NCBI RefSeq assembly: GCF_004522175.1
Contig: NZ_SDEB01000002.1
Span: 62,001-126,000, forward strand
Source: Paracoccus ravus
GTDB lineage: Bacteria; Pseudomonadota; Alphaproteobacteria; Rhodobacterales; Rhodobacteraceae
Length of the DNA stretch: 64,000 bases
Direction of reading: 5' to 3'
Shown here: in pieces, positions 1 through 9,116 of the stretch
How the letters are laid out: each line of letters begins with the position of its first letter
Position numbering within the stretch: position 1 is the stretch's first letter
Translations under genes and position numbers: made by a program
Notes under the pieces: model-generated
The model's database searches: none
What the model was told of the DNA's origin: nothing
What the model saw: the letters and a program-made list of their open reading frames with translations, nothing else

Positions 1-1365
1 TCGGCGGTTGAAATCGGTCGAAGCCAGGACCAGCCCGACGCCTTCGGCCTGGCTCTCGGCCTTGGGCACGGCCCAGGCCAGCGCCTCGGAACCGGTCCCG
101 CCGAGCGCGGTGCCCAGGAATTCGCGCGGATCGGGCACGCGCTCCAGCATCCGCCTGGGCATGGTCATCGACCAGCTGATCCGGGCCGCCAGCAGTTGCG
201 GCGCAAGCCATGCCTCGGGCGCCTCGGGCCAGCCATCCGGGCCATTCGGTCGCCACCACCTTTGCCCCATGCGGATCATCGGGTCAAAGCAGGTCTGGGC
301 GAGGTTCTTGAAGTTCAGATCCATGACCTGCGCGCCGGTCATCCCCAATGCCCGCAACCCCGCGGCCAGCAGATCGAAGGGCTGGCGCACCTTGTGCCGA
401 AAACACGCGGCCAGTTCCGGATGCTCGGCCAGGACACGATAGACCTGCGGCAGATCGCCATTGCTGTCCTGCCAGGCACCCGCAAGGGCCCCCACCATCT
501 CATCCGAGGGATTGTCCGAAACGAAATGCACCGCGAGCTTGCGCGCCATGTAGCGCGCGGTCTCGGGGCGGCGTGCAATATCGCGAAAAGCCGCGCGAAT
601 ATCCTCGAAACTGCCGGATTTTCCTCCGTAGCTGCGCCCCAGAACCGTTTCGGCCCCCGGCTCGGCGATTTGAGGGCGATAGGCGAAACCGTCCTTGGGG
701 CTGTAGCTCAGCCCGGTCAGCAATTCCGCAAGCTCGCGCACATCGTCCTGCGTATAGGGCGCGCCAACCCCCATCGAATGCAGTTCCAGCGCCTCGCGGG
801 CAAGGTTTTCGTTCAGGCCCAGCCCCTTGTCCTTCCTGCGCCGCGCCGCGGCCGAATTCGGCCCGCGGCTCTGCGTCTGGTTCAGATAGATCAGCATCAT
901 CGGATGCGTGTCCGCCGCCGCGAACATGTCCTCGAACCGGCCATTGACATGCGGTCGGATCGCCTCGTCCACAAAGGCCATGACAAGGGGGTTCTTGCCC
1001 GACCCATTCATCGGATTGACCGTGAAATGGTCGGTCCAGAACTGCACCAGCCTTTCGCCGAACCCGCTGTGCGCGTCCACTGCCCGGGCCAGACGGCGCT
1101 GCAGGTCGCGAACCTGCAACTGTCCCAGCCCGCGGTCATATTTGCGATAGATCTCGCGCCCGTCCTCGGTGTCGCGGCGCGCCTTGCGCAACGCGTCCCA
1201 TTTCAGCGCCTGCTCGCGCGCCATCTCGGTGCTGACCGCGTCCGCGCCCGGCCCGACGGAAGAGAGCCCGGCAAGAACCTCATCGACGGTCTGGGGAGGC
1301 GGCGACAGCGGCGACAGGCCGAAACCCAGCCTGATCGCTGCCATCTCGGGGTAAGGGATGTTCAT
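1..1365 (-). CDS. DUF1800 family protein (3' end off window)
   Basis: The first 455 codons read right to left without a stop and run off the left edge, so the C-terminus is missing. The start is ATG at 1365 (MNIPYPEMAAIRLGFGLSP). Family hallmarks of DUF1800 are visible: an N-terminal segment on haem-protein-like helices, 'QFWTDHFTV' near residue 110, 'LARELLELHSMG'-type text (here NLAREALELHSMGVG) and a tryptophan-rich 'ISWSMTMPRR' stretch. DUF1800 proteins are usually exported or periplasmic, of unknown activity, and often paired with a DUF1501 gene, which would lie to the left of this window. I see no obvious signal peptide at this start. Family assignment is secure; function is unknown. 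Confidence 0.8.
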   Translation of the reverse strand, partial: MNIPYPEMAAIRLGFGLSPLSPPPQTVDEVLAGLSSVGPGADAVSTEMAREQALKWDALRKARRDTEDGREIYRKYDRGLGQLQVRDLQRRLARAVDAHSGFGERLVQFWTDHFTVNPMNGSGKNPLVMAFVDEAIRPHVNGRFEDMFAAADTHPMMLIYLNQTQSRGPNSAAARRRKDKGLGLNENLAREALELHSMGVGAPYTQDDVRELAELLTGLSYSPKDGFAYRPQIAEPGAETVLGRSYGGKSGSFEDIRAAFRDIARRPETARYMARKLAVHFVSDNPSDEMVGALAGAWQDSNGDLPQVYRVLAEHPELAACFRHKVRQPFDLLAAGLRALGMTGAQVMDLNFKNLAQTCFDPMIRMGQRWWRPNGPDGWPEAPEAWLAPQLLAARISWSMTMPRRMLERVPDPREFLGTALGGTGSEALAWAVPKAESQAEGVGLVLASTDFNRR

Positions 1366-1462
1366 GCGTCACCCGAAGCGAAATCCAACTCGCCTCGTTA
1401 TGCCATGAAGCTGCCGCAGGTTCAGTTCACGCTTTTGGCAGCGCTGCATTGCAGCAGGGATT

Positions 1463-1489
1463 TGCCGAAAACCGCCAAGGTTTTCGGCA
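1463..1489 (-). terminator. putative terminator hairpin after aspS
   Basis: A perfect 11-bp inverted repeat (arms 1463-1473 and 1479-1489, loop GCCAA) lies 22 bp beyond the aspS stop. No clear T-run follows on the minus strand, so it may act as a processing or stability hairpin instead of a strict intrinsic terminator. Confidence 0.5.
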
Positions 1490-1511
1490 TGTTTCAAGTT
1501 CTTGTCCGAAA

Positions 1512-3287
1512 TCACTCTTTCGGGAGGCTGCGCAGGCGCAATTCGCGCATCTGCTCATTGGTGGGCTCGGACGGTGCGCCCATCATCAGGTCCTCGGCGC
1601 GCTGGTTCATCGGGAACATGATGACCTCGCGGATGTTTTGCTCATCGGCCAGCAGCATGACGATACGGTCGATGCCCGCAGCACAACCACCGTGGGGCGG
1701 AGCGCCATAGCGGAAAGCCTTGACCATGCCGCCGAAACGCTTCTCGACCTCGTCATGGCCGTAGCCGGCCAGTTCGAAGGCCTTGAACATGATCTCCGGC
1801 TTGTGGTTCCGGATCGCGCCCGAGATCAGCTCATAGCCGTTGCAGGCGAGGTCGTACTGGTAGCCCTTGACGCTCAGCGGGTCGCCCGACAGCGCGTCGA
1901 GGCCGCCCTGCGGCATCGAGAACGGGTTGTGGCTGAAGTCGATGCGGCCATCGTCGCCCTTCTCGTACATCGGGAAATCGACGATCCAGGCGAATTTGAA
2001 CTGACCTTCGTCGGTCAGGCCCAGTTCCTTGCCGATCTCGTTGCGGGCGCGGCCAGCGACGGCCTCGAAGTTCTCGGGCTTGCCGCCGAGGAAGAAGGCG
2101 GCGTCGCCCTCACCCAGACCAAGCTGGATGCGGATGGCTTCGGTTTTTTCAGCACCCAGCGCCTTGGCGATCGGGCCGGCGGCCTCGGTCGAGCCATCCT
2201 CGGCCTTGCGCCAGAAGATGTAACCCATGCCCGGCAGACCCTGCTGTTGGGCAAAGGCGTTCATGCGGTCGGCGAATTTGCGCGAACCACCGGTCGGGGC
2301 CGGGATCGCGCGAACCTCGGTGCCTTCCTGCTCAAGCAGCTTCGCGAAGATCGCGAAGCCAGAGTCGCGGAAGTGATCCGAGACGATCTGCATCTCGATC
2401 GGGTTGCGCAGGTCCGGCTTGTCGCTGCCATATTTCAGCATCGATTCCGCATAGGGAATGCGCGGCCATTCGGTGTCGACGCGGCGACCATTTCCGAATT
2501 CCTCGAACAGGCCCTGAATGACAGGCTGGATCGCGGCGAAGACGTCCTCTTGCTCGACGAAGGACATCTCAAGGTCAAGCTGGTAGAAGTCCGTCGGCGA
2601 GCGGTCGGCGCGCGGATCTTCGTCGCGGAAGCAGGGCGCGATCTGGAAATACTTGTCGAAGCCCGCAACCATGATCAGCTGTTTGAACTGCTGCGGCGCT
2701 TGCGGGAGCGCGTAGAACTTGCCCGGATGCAGACGCGAGGGCACGAGGAAGTCGCGCGCGCCTTCGGGGCTGGATGCGGTGATGATCGGCGTCTGGAACT
2801 CGGTGAAGCCCTGATCCCACATGCGGTTGCGGATCGAGCGCACGACCTTCGAGCGCAGCATGATGTTGTTGTGCAGCGTCTCGCGGCGCAGGTCGAGGAA
2901 GCGATAGGTCAGGCGGGTTTCTTCCGGATAGTCCTGATCGCCAAAGACCGGCAGCGGCAGGTCGTCGGATGCGCCCAGCACTTCCATGTCGGTGGCATAG
3001 ACCTCGATCTCGCCGGTCGGCAGCTTCGGGTTCACCAGCGAGGCGTCGCGCAGCTTGACCTTGCCGTCGATGCGGATGACAGTCTCGGCGCGCAGCTTCT
3101 CGAGCCCGGCGAATGCGGGCGAGTCGCTGTCGGCGATGACCTGGGTGATGCCGTAATGGTCGCGCAGGTCGATGAACAGCACGCCGCCGTGATCCCGGAC
3201 CCTGTGGACCCAGCCGGACAGACGGATTTCGGACCCGGCATTCGCGGCGGTCAGCTCGCCGCAGGTATGGCTGCGATAGACGCTCAT
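1512..3287 (-). CDS. aspS: aspartyl-tRNA synthetase (probably Asp/Asn non-discriminating)
   Basis: 591 residues, the full length of a bacterial class II AspRS. The N-terminal OB-fold anticodon-binding domain (about 1-110) is followed by the catalytic core with 'RFLDLRR', the motif 2 text '[19 protein letters not shown]' and the motif 3 text 'GIDRIVMLL', plus the bacterial GAD insertion. It charges tRNA-Asp with aspartate in the cytosol. Residue His33 in 'RDHGGV' is the form seen in non-discriminating AspRS enzymes, which also make Asp-tRNA-Asn for GatCAB amidation, the usual situation in alphaproteobacteria. That second activity is inferred. The gene stands alone, with a hairpin downstream and 60 bp to its upstream neighbour. 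Confidence 0.97.
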   Translation of the reverse strand: MSVYRSHTCGELTAANAGSEIRLSGWVHRVRDHGGVLFIDLRDHYGITQVIADSDSPAFAGLEKLRAETVIRIDGKVKLRDASLVNPKLPTGEIEVYATDMEVLGASDDLPLPVFGDQDYPEETRLTYRFLDLRRETLHNNIMLRSKVVRSIRNRMWDQGFTEFQTPIITASSPEGARDFLVPSRLHPGKFYALPQAPQQFKQLIMVAGFDKYFQIAPCFRDEDPRADRSPTDFYQLDLEMSFVEQEDVFAAIQPVIQGLFEEFGNGRRVDTEWPRIPYAESMLKYGSDKPDLRNPIEMQIVSDHFRDSGFAIFAKLLEQEGTEVRAIPAPTGGSRKFADRMNAFAQQQGLPGMGYIFWRKAEDGSTEAAGPIAKALGAEKTEAIRIQLGLGEGDAAFFLGGKPENFEAVAGRARNEIGKELGLTDEGQFKFAWIVDFPMYEKGDDGRIDFSHNPFSMPQGGLDALSGDPLSVKGYQYDLACNGYELISGAIRNHKPEIMFKAFELAGYGHDEVEKRFGGMVKAFRYGAPPHGGCAAGIDRIVMLLADEQNIREVIMFPMNQRAEDLMMGAPSEPTNEQMRELRLRSLPKE

Positions 3288-3347
3288 CTTGATTTCCCCT
3301 TGGTTTCAGCGCCCGCATCAAGCGCGCCAGACCAAGGAAGTCAAGTT

Positions 3348-4013
3348 CTAGAAGGGTCGCACGACGTTGCCCGAGTAGAAATAGGCGCCCATTCCCACGG
3401 TGAACAGCACGTTTCCCGCCACGGCATGCAAAAGCCAAGCCGCCGGAAAGCCAAAGCGCAGATAGGCGCGGGCAAAGAACCAGCCGCCCAAAAAGGTCAG
3501 GGCGGCCACGATCCACGACCAATACATCAGATGCGCAAAGGCGAAGATCCCGGCATTCAGCGCAATCGCGCCCCTGCCCTGCGGCAACAGCGCCGCGTAG
3601 CGGTGAAAGAAGAGCGGGCGAAAGATCAACTCTTGCGGCAGTGCCGAGAGGATCGGGTAAAAACACCAGACCACCAGCAGAAACTCGGGGCGGTTCTTCA
3701 GCATGTTGAAAAGCGCGCCCGAGCGCCCGAACCATAAAATCGCGACGCCCAGGGCAAAGGTGATGAGCGCCATTCCGGCAATCTCGCGCCAGGGCAGGCG
3801 CGACCAGCCCCGCACCAGGCTGTGCCAGTCAAAGCCTCCGGTGCGCCACAGGAGCCCGAGGCCGACAAGGCTGAACAGGGCAAGCGCCTCGAAAAGCAGA
3901 TGCCCCGGCATGAACAGCGCGATGGCAAGTGGCGCCCCTAAATAGAGCGCCACAAATTCGGCCCAAAGCCTTTGCCGTCTTATTGCAGTCGGCGCTGAAG
4001 CCATAGGCGCCAC
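3348..4013 (-). CDS. CPBP family intramembrane metalloprotease
   Basis: 221 residues with six or seven hydrophobic segments. The CPBP (Abi/Rce1-like) motifs are present in order: 'QELIFR' (variant of EExxxR, first Glu replaced by Gln), 'FAFAHL' (FxxxH) and 'HAVAGN' near the C-terminus. These proteins are inner-membrane metalloproteases, and the substrate here cannot be read from sequence. The start at 4013 makes the first 34 bp overlap the end of the upstream GH25 gene. A second ATG at 4001 would still overlap, so translation is probably coupled. The Gln in place of the first motif Glu occurs in other family members but may alter activity. Confidence 0.85.
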   Translation of the reverse strand: MAPMASAPTAIRRQRLWAEFVALYLGAPLAIALFMPGHLLFEALALFSLVGLGLLWRTGGFDWHSLVRGWSRLPWREIAGMALITFALGVAILWFGRSGALFNMLKNRPEFLLVVWCFYPILSALPQELIFRPLFFHRYAALLPQGRGAIALNAGIFAFAHLMYWSWIVAALTFLGGWFFARAYLRFGFPAAWLLHAVAGNVLFTVGMGAYFYSGNVVRPF

Positions 4014-4768
4014 TGGGCCGGACTGCCGTCAAAGACGTTCAGATCGACATTGCCCCGGATGCCAGGCACGATCCCCGTGCCGGAATATTGCCAGAAGCTG
4101 TAGCGCTGGCCGGGATAGACGATGCGCGGATGGCCCGCGACCGAGCGCAGCCAGAATTCTTCGGGCCAGGAGGCCAGATTGTTGTCGCGGTAGAAATCGA
4201 CCGTGGTGTAGATGATCGGCCGTTGGCCGTAATGGCGATGCAGGATGTCCTTGAAGATTTTCGCCTCGCGCAGAACCTCATGGCTTGGCGGGCGGCGCGG
4301 ACAGGTCTTGGAGGCCGTCCATTCAAGGTCGATCACCGGCGGCATCGCCCCGCGTTCACGTGGAACATTGGCGATGAACCAGGCCGCCTGCTGCGACCCG
4401 GAGCGGCAGAAGTAAAAGTAATGATAGGCACCGCGGGGAATGCGGGCCTGCGCCGCCTCGGCCCAGTAGCGGCGGAAATTCGGATCGGCATGGTCCCCGC
4501 CCTCGGTCGCCTTGATGAAGGCGAAGCTGATCCCCGAGCCCCTCACCTGCGCCCAGTTGATATCCCCCTGATAGCGCGAGATGTCGATGCCATGGACCAT
4601 GTGGTCATAGGGATGCCCCCCGACCCAGGCATGCGGCGCGGAATCGCCGAATTTCGGCCCCGCCCCCGCGCCCGTCACCACCGCCTTCGGCGCCCGCGTT
4701 CCACCCCCTCCACAGGCCGCCAGCGCGACGACCAGAAGGATACCCAGTACTCTGCCCAGAAATTTCAT
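3980..4768 (-). CDS. GH25 lysozyme-like lipoprotein
   Basis: 262 residues. A lipoprotein signal peptide (KFLGRVLGILLVVALAAC) ends in lipobox LAAC with Cys19, followed by a Gly/Ala-rich linker to about residue 50. The rest is a glycoside hydrolase family 25 barrel: 'HGIDISRYQG' carries Asp62, and 'PPVIDLEW' carries Asp147 and Glu149, the family's catalytic acidic residues. 'SFWQY' and 'GNVDLN' near the end are also typical. The family hydrolyses the beta-1,4 bond after N-acetylmuramic acid in peptidoglycan, so this is probably a membrane-anchored periplasmic muramidase. The 3' end overlaps the CPBP protease gene. Confidence 0.92.
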   Translation of the reverse strand: MKFLGRVLGILLVVALAACGGGGTRAPKAVVTGAGAGPKFGDSAPHAWVGGHPYDHMVHGIDISRYQGDINWAQVRGSGISFAFIKATEGGDHADPNFRRYWAEAAQARIPRGAYHYFYFCRSGSQQAAWFIANVPRERGAMPPVIDLEWTASKTCPRRPPSHEVLREAKIFKDILHRHYGQRPIIYTTVDFYRDNNLASWPEEFWLRSVAGHPRIVYPGQRYSFWQYSGTGIVPGIRGNVDLNVFDGSPAQWRLWLQRRLQ

Positions 4769-4883
4769 GACTGCCCCTTACCCTCGCCCGTGTATCCGGC
4801 GCTTGAGGTCTTTATCGCAAAGGCGCAGGTTTCTGTCACGATGGCGTGACGGTCACGAAAGCGTCAGGGTCGCATTCCTCGGG

Positions 4884-6263
4884 TCAGATGGGCTCCGGGA
4901 TCAGCTTGCCGGGATTCATGATGTTCTCGGGGTCGAGCGCCGCCTTGATCGCCGACATGACCCCGATCGCCGCGCCGTGCTGGGCATGCATCAGGGGGCG
5001 CTTGCCGATGCCCACGCCATGCTCTCCGGTGATCGTGCCGCCCACGGCCAGCGCGCGCTCGGCCATGCGCAGGGCGACGCGCTTGGCGGCGGCCAGTTCT
5101 TCGGCATTGTCGGGCATGATCAGTAGCTGCGAGTGGAAGTTTCCGTCTCCGACATGGCCCACCATCGGCCCCAGAAGCCCTTCGGACCGGATATCGGCGG
5201 CAGCGGCGGCGACCGCCTCGGCCAGATGCGACATCGGCACGCAGACATCGGTGACGACTGCGGTCGCGCCCGGGCGCAGGGCCAGACAGGCGCGATAAGC
5301 GCCGTGCCGCATCTTCCACAGGGCAGCGCGCGCCTCGGGCGTCGTCGCCCAGTCAAAGCCCTTGCCACCGAATTCGGAGGCCAGTTCCCCGAACCGTTCG
5401 GCATCGTCCTTGACCGAGGTCGGCGAGCCGTGGAATTCGACCATCAGATGCGGCCCCTCATGCAACTGGCTGCCGGAATATTGGTTGAAGGCCCGGGCCG
5501 CATCACCATCGACGAATTCGATCCGGGCCATCGGAATGCCCGACTGGATGGTCGCGGTGACACATTCGACCGCCGCTTCCAGCGTGGCAAAGGCGCAGAC
5601 CGCTGCGGCAACCTCTTCGGGTTGGCCATGCAGGCGCAGGGTCAGTTCGGTGATGATGCCGAGCGTGCCCTCGGAGCCGACGAACAATCCCGTCAGGTCA
5701 TAGCCCGCGCTGGATTTCGCGGCCCGCGTGCCGGTGCGGATGACCGTGCCATCGGCCAGCACCACCTCGAGCGCCAGAACATTGTCGCGCATCGTGCCGT
5801 AGCGCACCGCCGCCGTCCCGCTGGCCCGGGTCGCGGCCATCCCGCCCAGACTGGCATTGGCGCCCGGATCGACCGGAAAGAACAGCCCCGTCGCGCGCAA
5901 TTCAAGGTTCAGCGCCTCGCGGGTGACGCCGGGCTGGACCGAGACCTGCAGATCTTCGGCTCGGACCTCCAGCACGCGGTCCATTTTCATAAGGTCCATG
6001 ACGATGCCGCCTTGCGTGGCGAGCGCATGGCCCTCGAGCGACGTTCCGGTGCCCCAGCCGATCACCGGCACGCGATGCTGGTGGCAGATCCGCATCACCG
6101 CCGAGACCTCCTCGGTCGAAACCGGCCAGACCACGGCCTCGGGCGGTAGCGCGCGGTGAAAGGTTTCGGATTCGTTGTGCAGGTCGCGATCGGCCTGGGA
6201 TTGGGAAAAGCGTGCGCCGAGCAATTGGCCCAGCGCAGCGGCGGCCTGATCGGGTATCGGCAT
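4884..6263 (-). CDS. FAD-binding oxidoreductase, D-lactate dehydrogenase (cytochrome) type
   Basis: 459 residues. The PCMH-type FAD-binding domain (about 35-215) has 'GWGTGTSLEGHA', the 'PGANASLGGMAATRASGT' segment and 'LVGSEGTLGIITE'-like text. The C-terminal FAD-linked oxidase domain ends 'GTITGEHGVGIGKR' and 'DPENIMNPGK', the standard signature of the GlcD/DLD family. The 'PVDPGANASLGGMAAT' version is closest to D-lactate dehydrogenases that donate electrons to cytochrome c or quinone. D-2-hydroxyglutarate or glycolate cannot be excluded. The start at 6263 is chosen because a GAGGAGG Shine-Dalgarno lies just upstream. The open frame extends further 5' but that part has no family similarity. 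The gene is divergent from clc. Confidence 0.9.
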   Translation of the reverse strand: MPIPDQAAAALGQLLGARFSQSQADRDLHNESETFHRALPPEAVVWPVSTEEVSAVMRICHQHRVPVIGWGTGTSLEGHALATQGGIVMDLMKMDRVLEVRAEDLQVSVQPGVTREALNLELRATGLFFPVDPGANASLGGMAATRASGTAAVRYGTMRDNVLALEVVLADGTVIRTGTRAAKSSAGYDLTGLFVGSEGTLGIITELTLRLHGQPEEVAAAVCAFATLEAAVECVTATIQSGIPMARIEFVDGDAARAFNQYSGSQLHEGPHLMVEFHGSPTSVKDDAERFGELASEFGGKGFDWATTPEARAALWKMRHGAYRACLALRPGATAVVTDVCVPMSHLAEAVAAAAADIRSEGLLGPMVGHVGDGNFHSQLLIMPDNAEELAAAKRVALRMAERALAVGGTITGEHGVGIGKRPLMHAQHGAAIGVMSAIKAALDPENIMNPGKLIPEPI

Positions 6264-6290
6264 TCTGTCCTCCTCACAGCATTCGGTGGT

Positions 6291-6319
6291 TGATAATCCC
6301 GCTCTTGCCCCAAGGGCAA
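6291..6319 (-). promoter_or_regulatory. candidate promoter with overlapping inverted repeat, upstream of the D-lactate dehydrogenase-like gene
   Basis: On the minus strand TTGCCC (plus 6314-6319), a 17-bp spacer and TTATCA (plus 6291-6296) match a sigma-70 layout 28 bp upstream of the start codon. The -35 lies in a perfect palindrome CTTGCCC-CAA-GGGCAAG (6304-6320), an arrangement expected for a repressor operator. Read by eye only. Confidence 0.4.
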
Positions 6320-6359
6320 GATTGGCCGGATAAACGCGGCAGGCGGAACTTGGATCGAC

Positions 6360-8054
6360 ATGCAGGACAAGCGGCAGGATCATATGCCGAAAGGCTGGGG
6401 GCGGCAGGGCTATCGCCATCTGCGGCGAAATCTTCGCCGGGGCTGGAGCGTTCTGCTGGCGCGAGGACCGGGACAGATCGAGTTCTGGCTGATCGCGCTG
6501 TTGATCGGGATCTTTGCTGGCCTTGCGGCGCTGGTTTTTCGCATCGGCATCGGCACGCTTCAGCGGCTGGCCTATGGAACGGACGATCTGACCATGGCGA
6601 GCGTCGCAGGCCACCTGCCATGGTGGTGGGTGTTGGCGGTCCCGATCCTGGGCGGGCTGGCCGTCGGGCTGATCCTTGACCGGTTCACACCGGATGGCCG
6701 GGTCCGGGCCGTGGCCGACGTGATCGAGGGCGCGGCCCTCGAAGGCGGCCGCGTCGAGATCCGCGAGGGGCTGGCCTCTGCCGCAGCCTCGGTCATCACC
6801 TTGGGAACCGGTGGCTCTTCGGGACGCGAAGGACCTGTCGTCCACCTTGCCGGCGTGATCTCGACCCTTGTCGCCAACCGGATCAAGGCGACCCCGGTGA
6901 CCGGGCGGGAATTGCTGGGCTGCGCCGTGGCCGGTGCCGTCGCGGCCAGTTTCAACGCGCCGATCGCGGGCGCGCTTTTCGCCCATGAGGTGGTCTTGCG
7001 CAATTTCGCCATGCGCGCCTTTGCCCCCATCGCCATTTCGGCGGTGGCCGGGACGGTGATCAACCGGATGCGCTATGGCGGGGTAACCGAATTTCAGCTG
7101 CCCGCAGGCGGAGGGCTGGGCTTTTACATCGAACTGCCCGCCTTCATGCTGCTTGGGCTGGTCTGCGCCCTAGTGGCGGCGGGGCTGATGGCGGGGATCT
7201 TTCGCGCCGAGACCATCGCCAACCGCATCATGGCCCGCACCGGCTGGCCGCGATGGCTGCGGCCGACCCTTGCCGGTGCGGCCCTGGGCATGATCGCCAT
7301 ACCCTACCCCCATATCATCGGCGTCGGCTATGAGGCGACCTCGGCGGCGTTGACCGGCCGTCTGGATCTGTGGACGGCGGTGGTCTTTGCCCTCGTCAAG
7401 GCCGTGGCCGTGGCGATCACGCTGGGCGGGCGCATGGGGGGCGGGGTGTTTTCACCGGCACTGGTCATGGGGGCGCTGACCGGGCTGGCCTTTGGCATTC
7501 TCGCGACCGCGATCGCACCCCATGCGTCGGGCAATGAGACGCTTTATGCTTTGGCCGGAATGGGCGCGGTGGGCGCGGCGGTGCTGGGCGCGCCGATCTC
7601 GACGGCGATGATCGTCTTTGAACTGACCGGAGACTGGCAGACCGGCATCGCGGTGATGACGACGATCTCGCTTTCCACCGCGCTTGCCTCACGCATGGTC
7701 GAGCGGTCCTTTTTCCTGACCCAACTCAAGCGCCGGGGCGTGCATATCGCCGAGGGGCCACAGGTCTGGCTGCCGCGGCAGATGCGCGTGACCGCAGTGA
7801 TGCGCGAGATCGGCAGCAAGACCGCCCCCGCGGCCGACCTTCTGCGCAACATGGTCGCGGACGGGCAGATGGTCGCGGATCAGACAACGCTGGGCGAGGC
7901 GCTCAGCCTGTTCGACCGCACGGGCGCGGCCTTCTACCCGATCGTGCGGCAGGACGGGGCATCCCCCGAGATCCTCGGCGCCGTCTACCATATCGATGCG
8001 CTGCGGGGCCTGGCGACCGCGCTTGGGGCGGTCGCCGCCGAGCAGCACGGCTGA
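6360..8054 (+). CDS. ClC-family chloride channel/transporter with CBS domain
   Basis: 564 residues. The membrane core (about 40-450) carries the ClC signatures 'GGSSGREGP' with the gating glutamate Glu157, 'FNAPIAGALFAHE', and 'GGVFSPALVMGA' near 365. A C-terminal cytoplasmic region with CBS-like text follows ('ADQTTLGEALSLFDRTGAAFYPIV'). The family moves chloride or other anions across the inner membrane, as channels or H+/Cl- exchangers. The position matching the proton glutamate of the E. coli exchanger (its E203) is Val211 here, the channel-like state. The GSGIP anion-binding motif is also not recognisable. An alternative start is ATG at 6384. The gene faces DUF808 tail to tail with a 9-bp gap. 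Confidence 0.93.
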   Translation: MQDKRQDHMPKGWGRQGYRHLRRNLRRGWSVLLARGPGQIEFWLIALLIGIFAGLAALVFRIGIGTLQRLAYGTDDLTMASVAGHLPWWWVLAVPILGGLAVGLILDRFTPDGRVRAVADVIEGAALEGGRVEIREGLASAAASVITLGTGGSSGREGPVVHLAGVISTLVANRIKATPVTGRELLGCAVAGAVAASFNAPIAGALFAHEVVLRNFAMRAFAPIAISAVAGTVINRMRYGGVTEFQLPAGGGLGFYIELPAFMLLGLVCALVAAGLMAGIFRAETIANRIMARTGWPRWLRPTLAGAALGMIAIPYPHIIGVGYEATSAALTGRLDLWTAVVFALVKAVAVAITLGGRMGGGVFSPALVMGALTGLAFGILATAIAPHASGNETLYALAGMGAVGAAVLGAPISTAMIVFELTGDWQTGIAVMTTISLSTALASRMVERSFFLTQLKRRGVHIAEGPQVWLPRQMRVTAVMREIGSKTAPAADLLRNMVADGQMVADQTTLGEALSLFDRTGAAFYPIVRQDGASPEILGAVYHIDALRGLATALGAVAAEQHG

Positions 8055-8063
8055 CGGATTGGA

Positions 8064-9032
8064 TCAGGCGCTTATGCCGAAGAGACCGCGCAACGCGCCA
8101 ATCGTCGGCGACACGACATGATTGGCCACGGGAATGAGGATGATACCCAGGACCAGCCCGAAGATCCCGTCGAAGAAGGCGGTCGTGGCCCAGGCCGCCA
8201 ATCCCGGTGCGGCGGGCAGGGCATGGGCTGCGGCTTCCGCCATGTGATGGACCCAGAGATAGGGCTGATGCTGCCCCATCTCATGCAGCCCGTGGACCAC
8301 GATCTGCCCGCCGACCCAGATCATCGCGGCCGTGCCGACAATGGTCAGCAGCTTCATGAAACCGGGCATGATCTTGACGATGCCGCGGCCCAGACCGGCC
8401 AGGTTTCCGCCGCTCTCATGCAGATGCAGGCCCAGATCATCCGCTTTCACGATCAGCGCGACGAACCCATAGACCGCAACCGTGATGCCTATCGCGACGA
8501 TCGCGAGGATCAACGCCTCTTTCCAGATCGGATCGCCATCCGGGATCGCCGCCAGCGCAATGGTCATGATTTCGGCCGAAAGAATGAAGTCGGTCTTGAT
8601 CGCGCCCTTCACGCGCTCTTCCTCGAGGCCCGCCCCGCCATCGGGGGTCGCCTGCAGATGTGGCTCGTTGACTTGGTGATGGCTCAGCGCGTGCAGGACC
8701 TTTTCAGCCCCCTCGAAGCACAGATAGGCCCCGCCGAGCATCAACAAGGGGGAGATCGCCCAAGGCGCAAAGGCCGACAAGAGCAGCGCCACAGGCAGCA
8801 GGATGACCAGCTTGTTGAAAATCGACCCGCGCGCGATCTTCAGCACGATCGGCAGTTCTCGGGCGGCCGAGAAGCCATGGACATATTTCGGCGTGACCGC
8901 CGCATCGTCGATCACTGCTCCGGCGGCCTTTGCCCCTGCCTTGACGGCCTGGCCTGCAACATCGTCCACCGACGCGGCCGCGATCTTGGCAATTCCCGCG
9001 ACGTCGTCCAGCAGCGCCAGCAATCCGCTCAT
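8064..9032 (-). CDS. DUF808 (YedI-type) membrane protein
   Basis: 322 residues. The N-terminus 'MSGLLALLDDVAGIAKIAAASVDD' is the classic start of the DUF808 family, which is why ATG 9032 is preferred to the longer open frame. Several membrane segments follow (about 80-105, 160-210, 230-260, 290-315), together with the conserved 'GGAYLCFEGAEKVLHAL' block. It is an inner-membrane protein of unknown function. No neighbour suggests a role. A GC-rich palindrome separates it from the anti-sigma gene upstream. Confidence 0.9.
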   Translation of the reverse strand: MSGLLALLDDVAGIAKIAAASVDDVAGQAVKAGAKAAGAVIDDAAVTPKYVHGFSAARELPIVLKIARGSIFNKLVILLPVALLLSAFAPWAISPLLMLGGAYLCFEGAEKVLHALSHHQVNEPHLQATPDGGAGLEEERVKGAIKTDFILSAEIMTIALAAIPDGDPIWKEALILAIVAIGITVAVYGFVALIVKADDLGLHLHESGGNLAGLGRGIVKIMPGFMKLLTIVGTAAMIWVGGQIVVHGLHEMGQHQPYLWVHHMAEAAAHALPAAPGLAAWATTAFFDGIFGLVLGIILIPVANHVVSPTIGALRGLFGISA

Positions 9033-9076
9033 GATATCCCCATCAATGTCATATTCGCACCGTGGCGAAGGAACGC

Positions 9077-9107
9077 CGCCCCGGCAAGGCGGGTTCACGC
9101 CGGGGCG
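9077..9107 (-). terminator. putative terminator hairpin between the anti-sigma gene and DUF808
   Basis: Perfect 9-bp arms CGCCCCGGC (9077-9085) and GCCGGGGCG (9099-9107) with a 13-nt loop lie just beyond the anti-sigma stop codon. No T-run follows, so termination efficiency is uncertain. Confidence 0.4.
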
Positions 9108-9116
9108 CGAAAAGCC

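Noticed and set aside
1449..3737. 762-codon open frame on the plus strand over aspS
   Set aside because: Antisense shadow of a highly conserved gene in high-GC DNA; no family similarity and no ribosome site.
6264..6986. Extended N-terminus of the D-lactate dehydrogenase-like gene into clc
   Set aside because: A strong GAGGAGG site precedes ATG 6263 and the extension lies antisense to clc without similarity.
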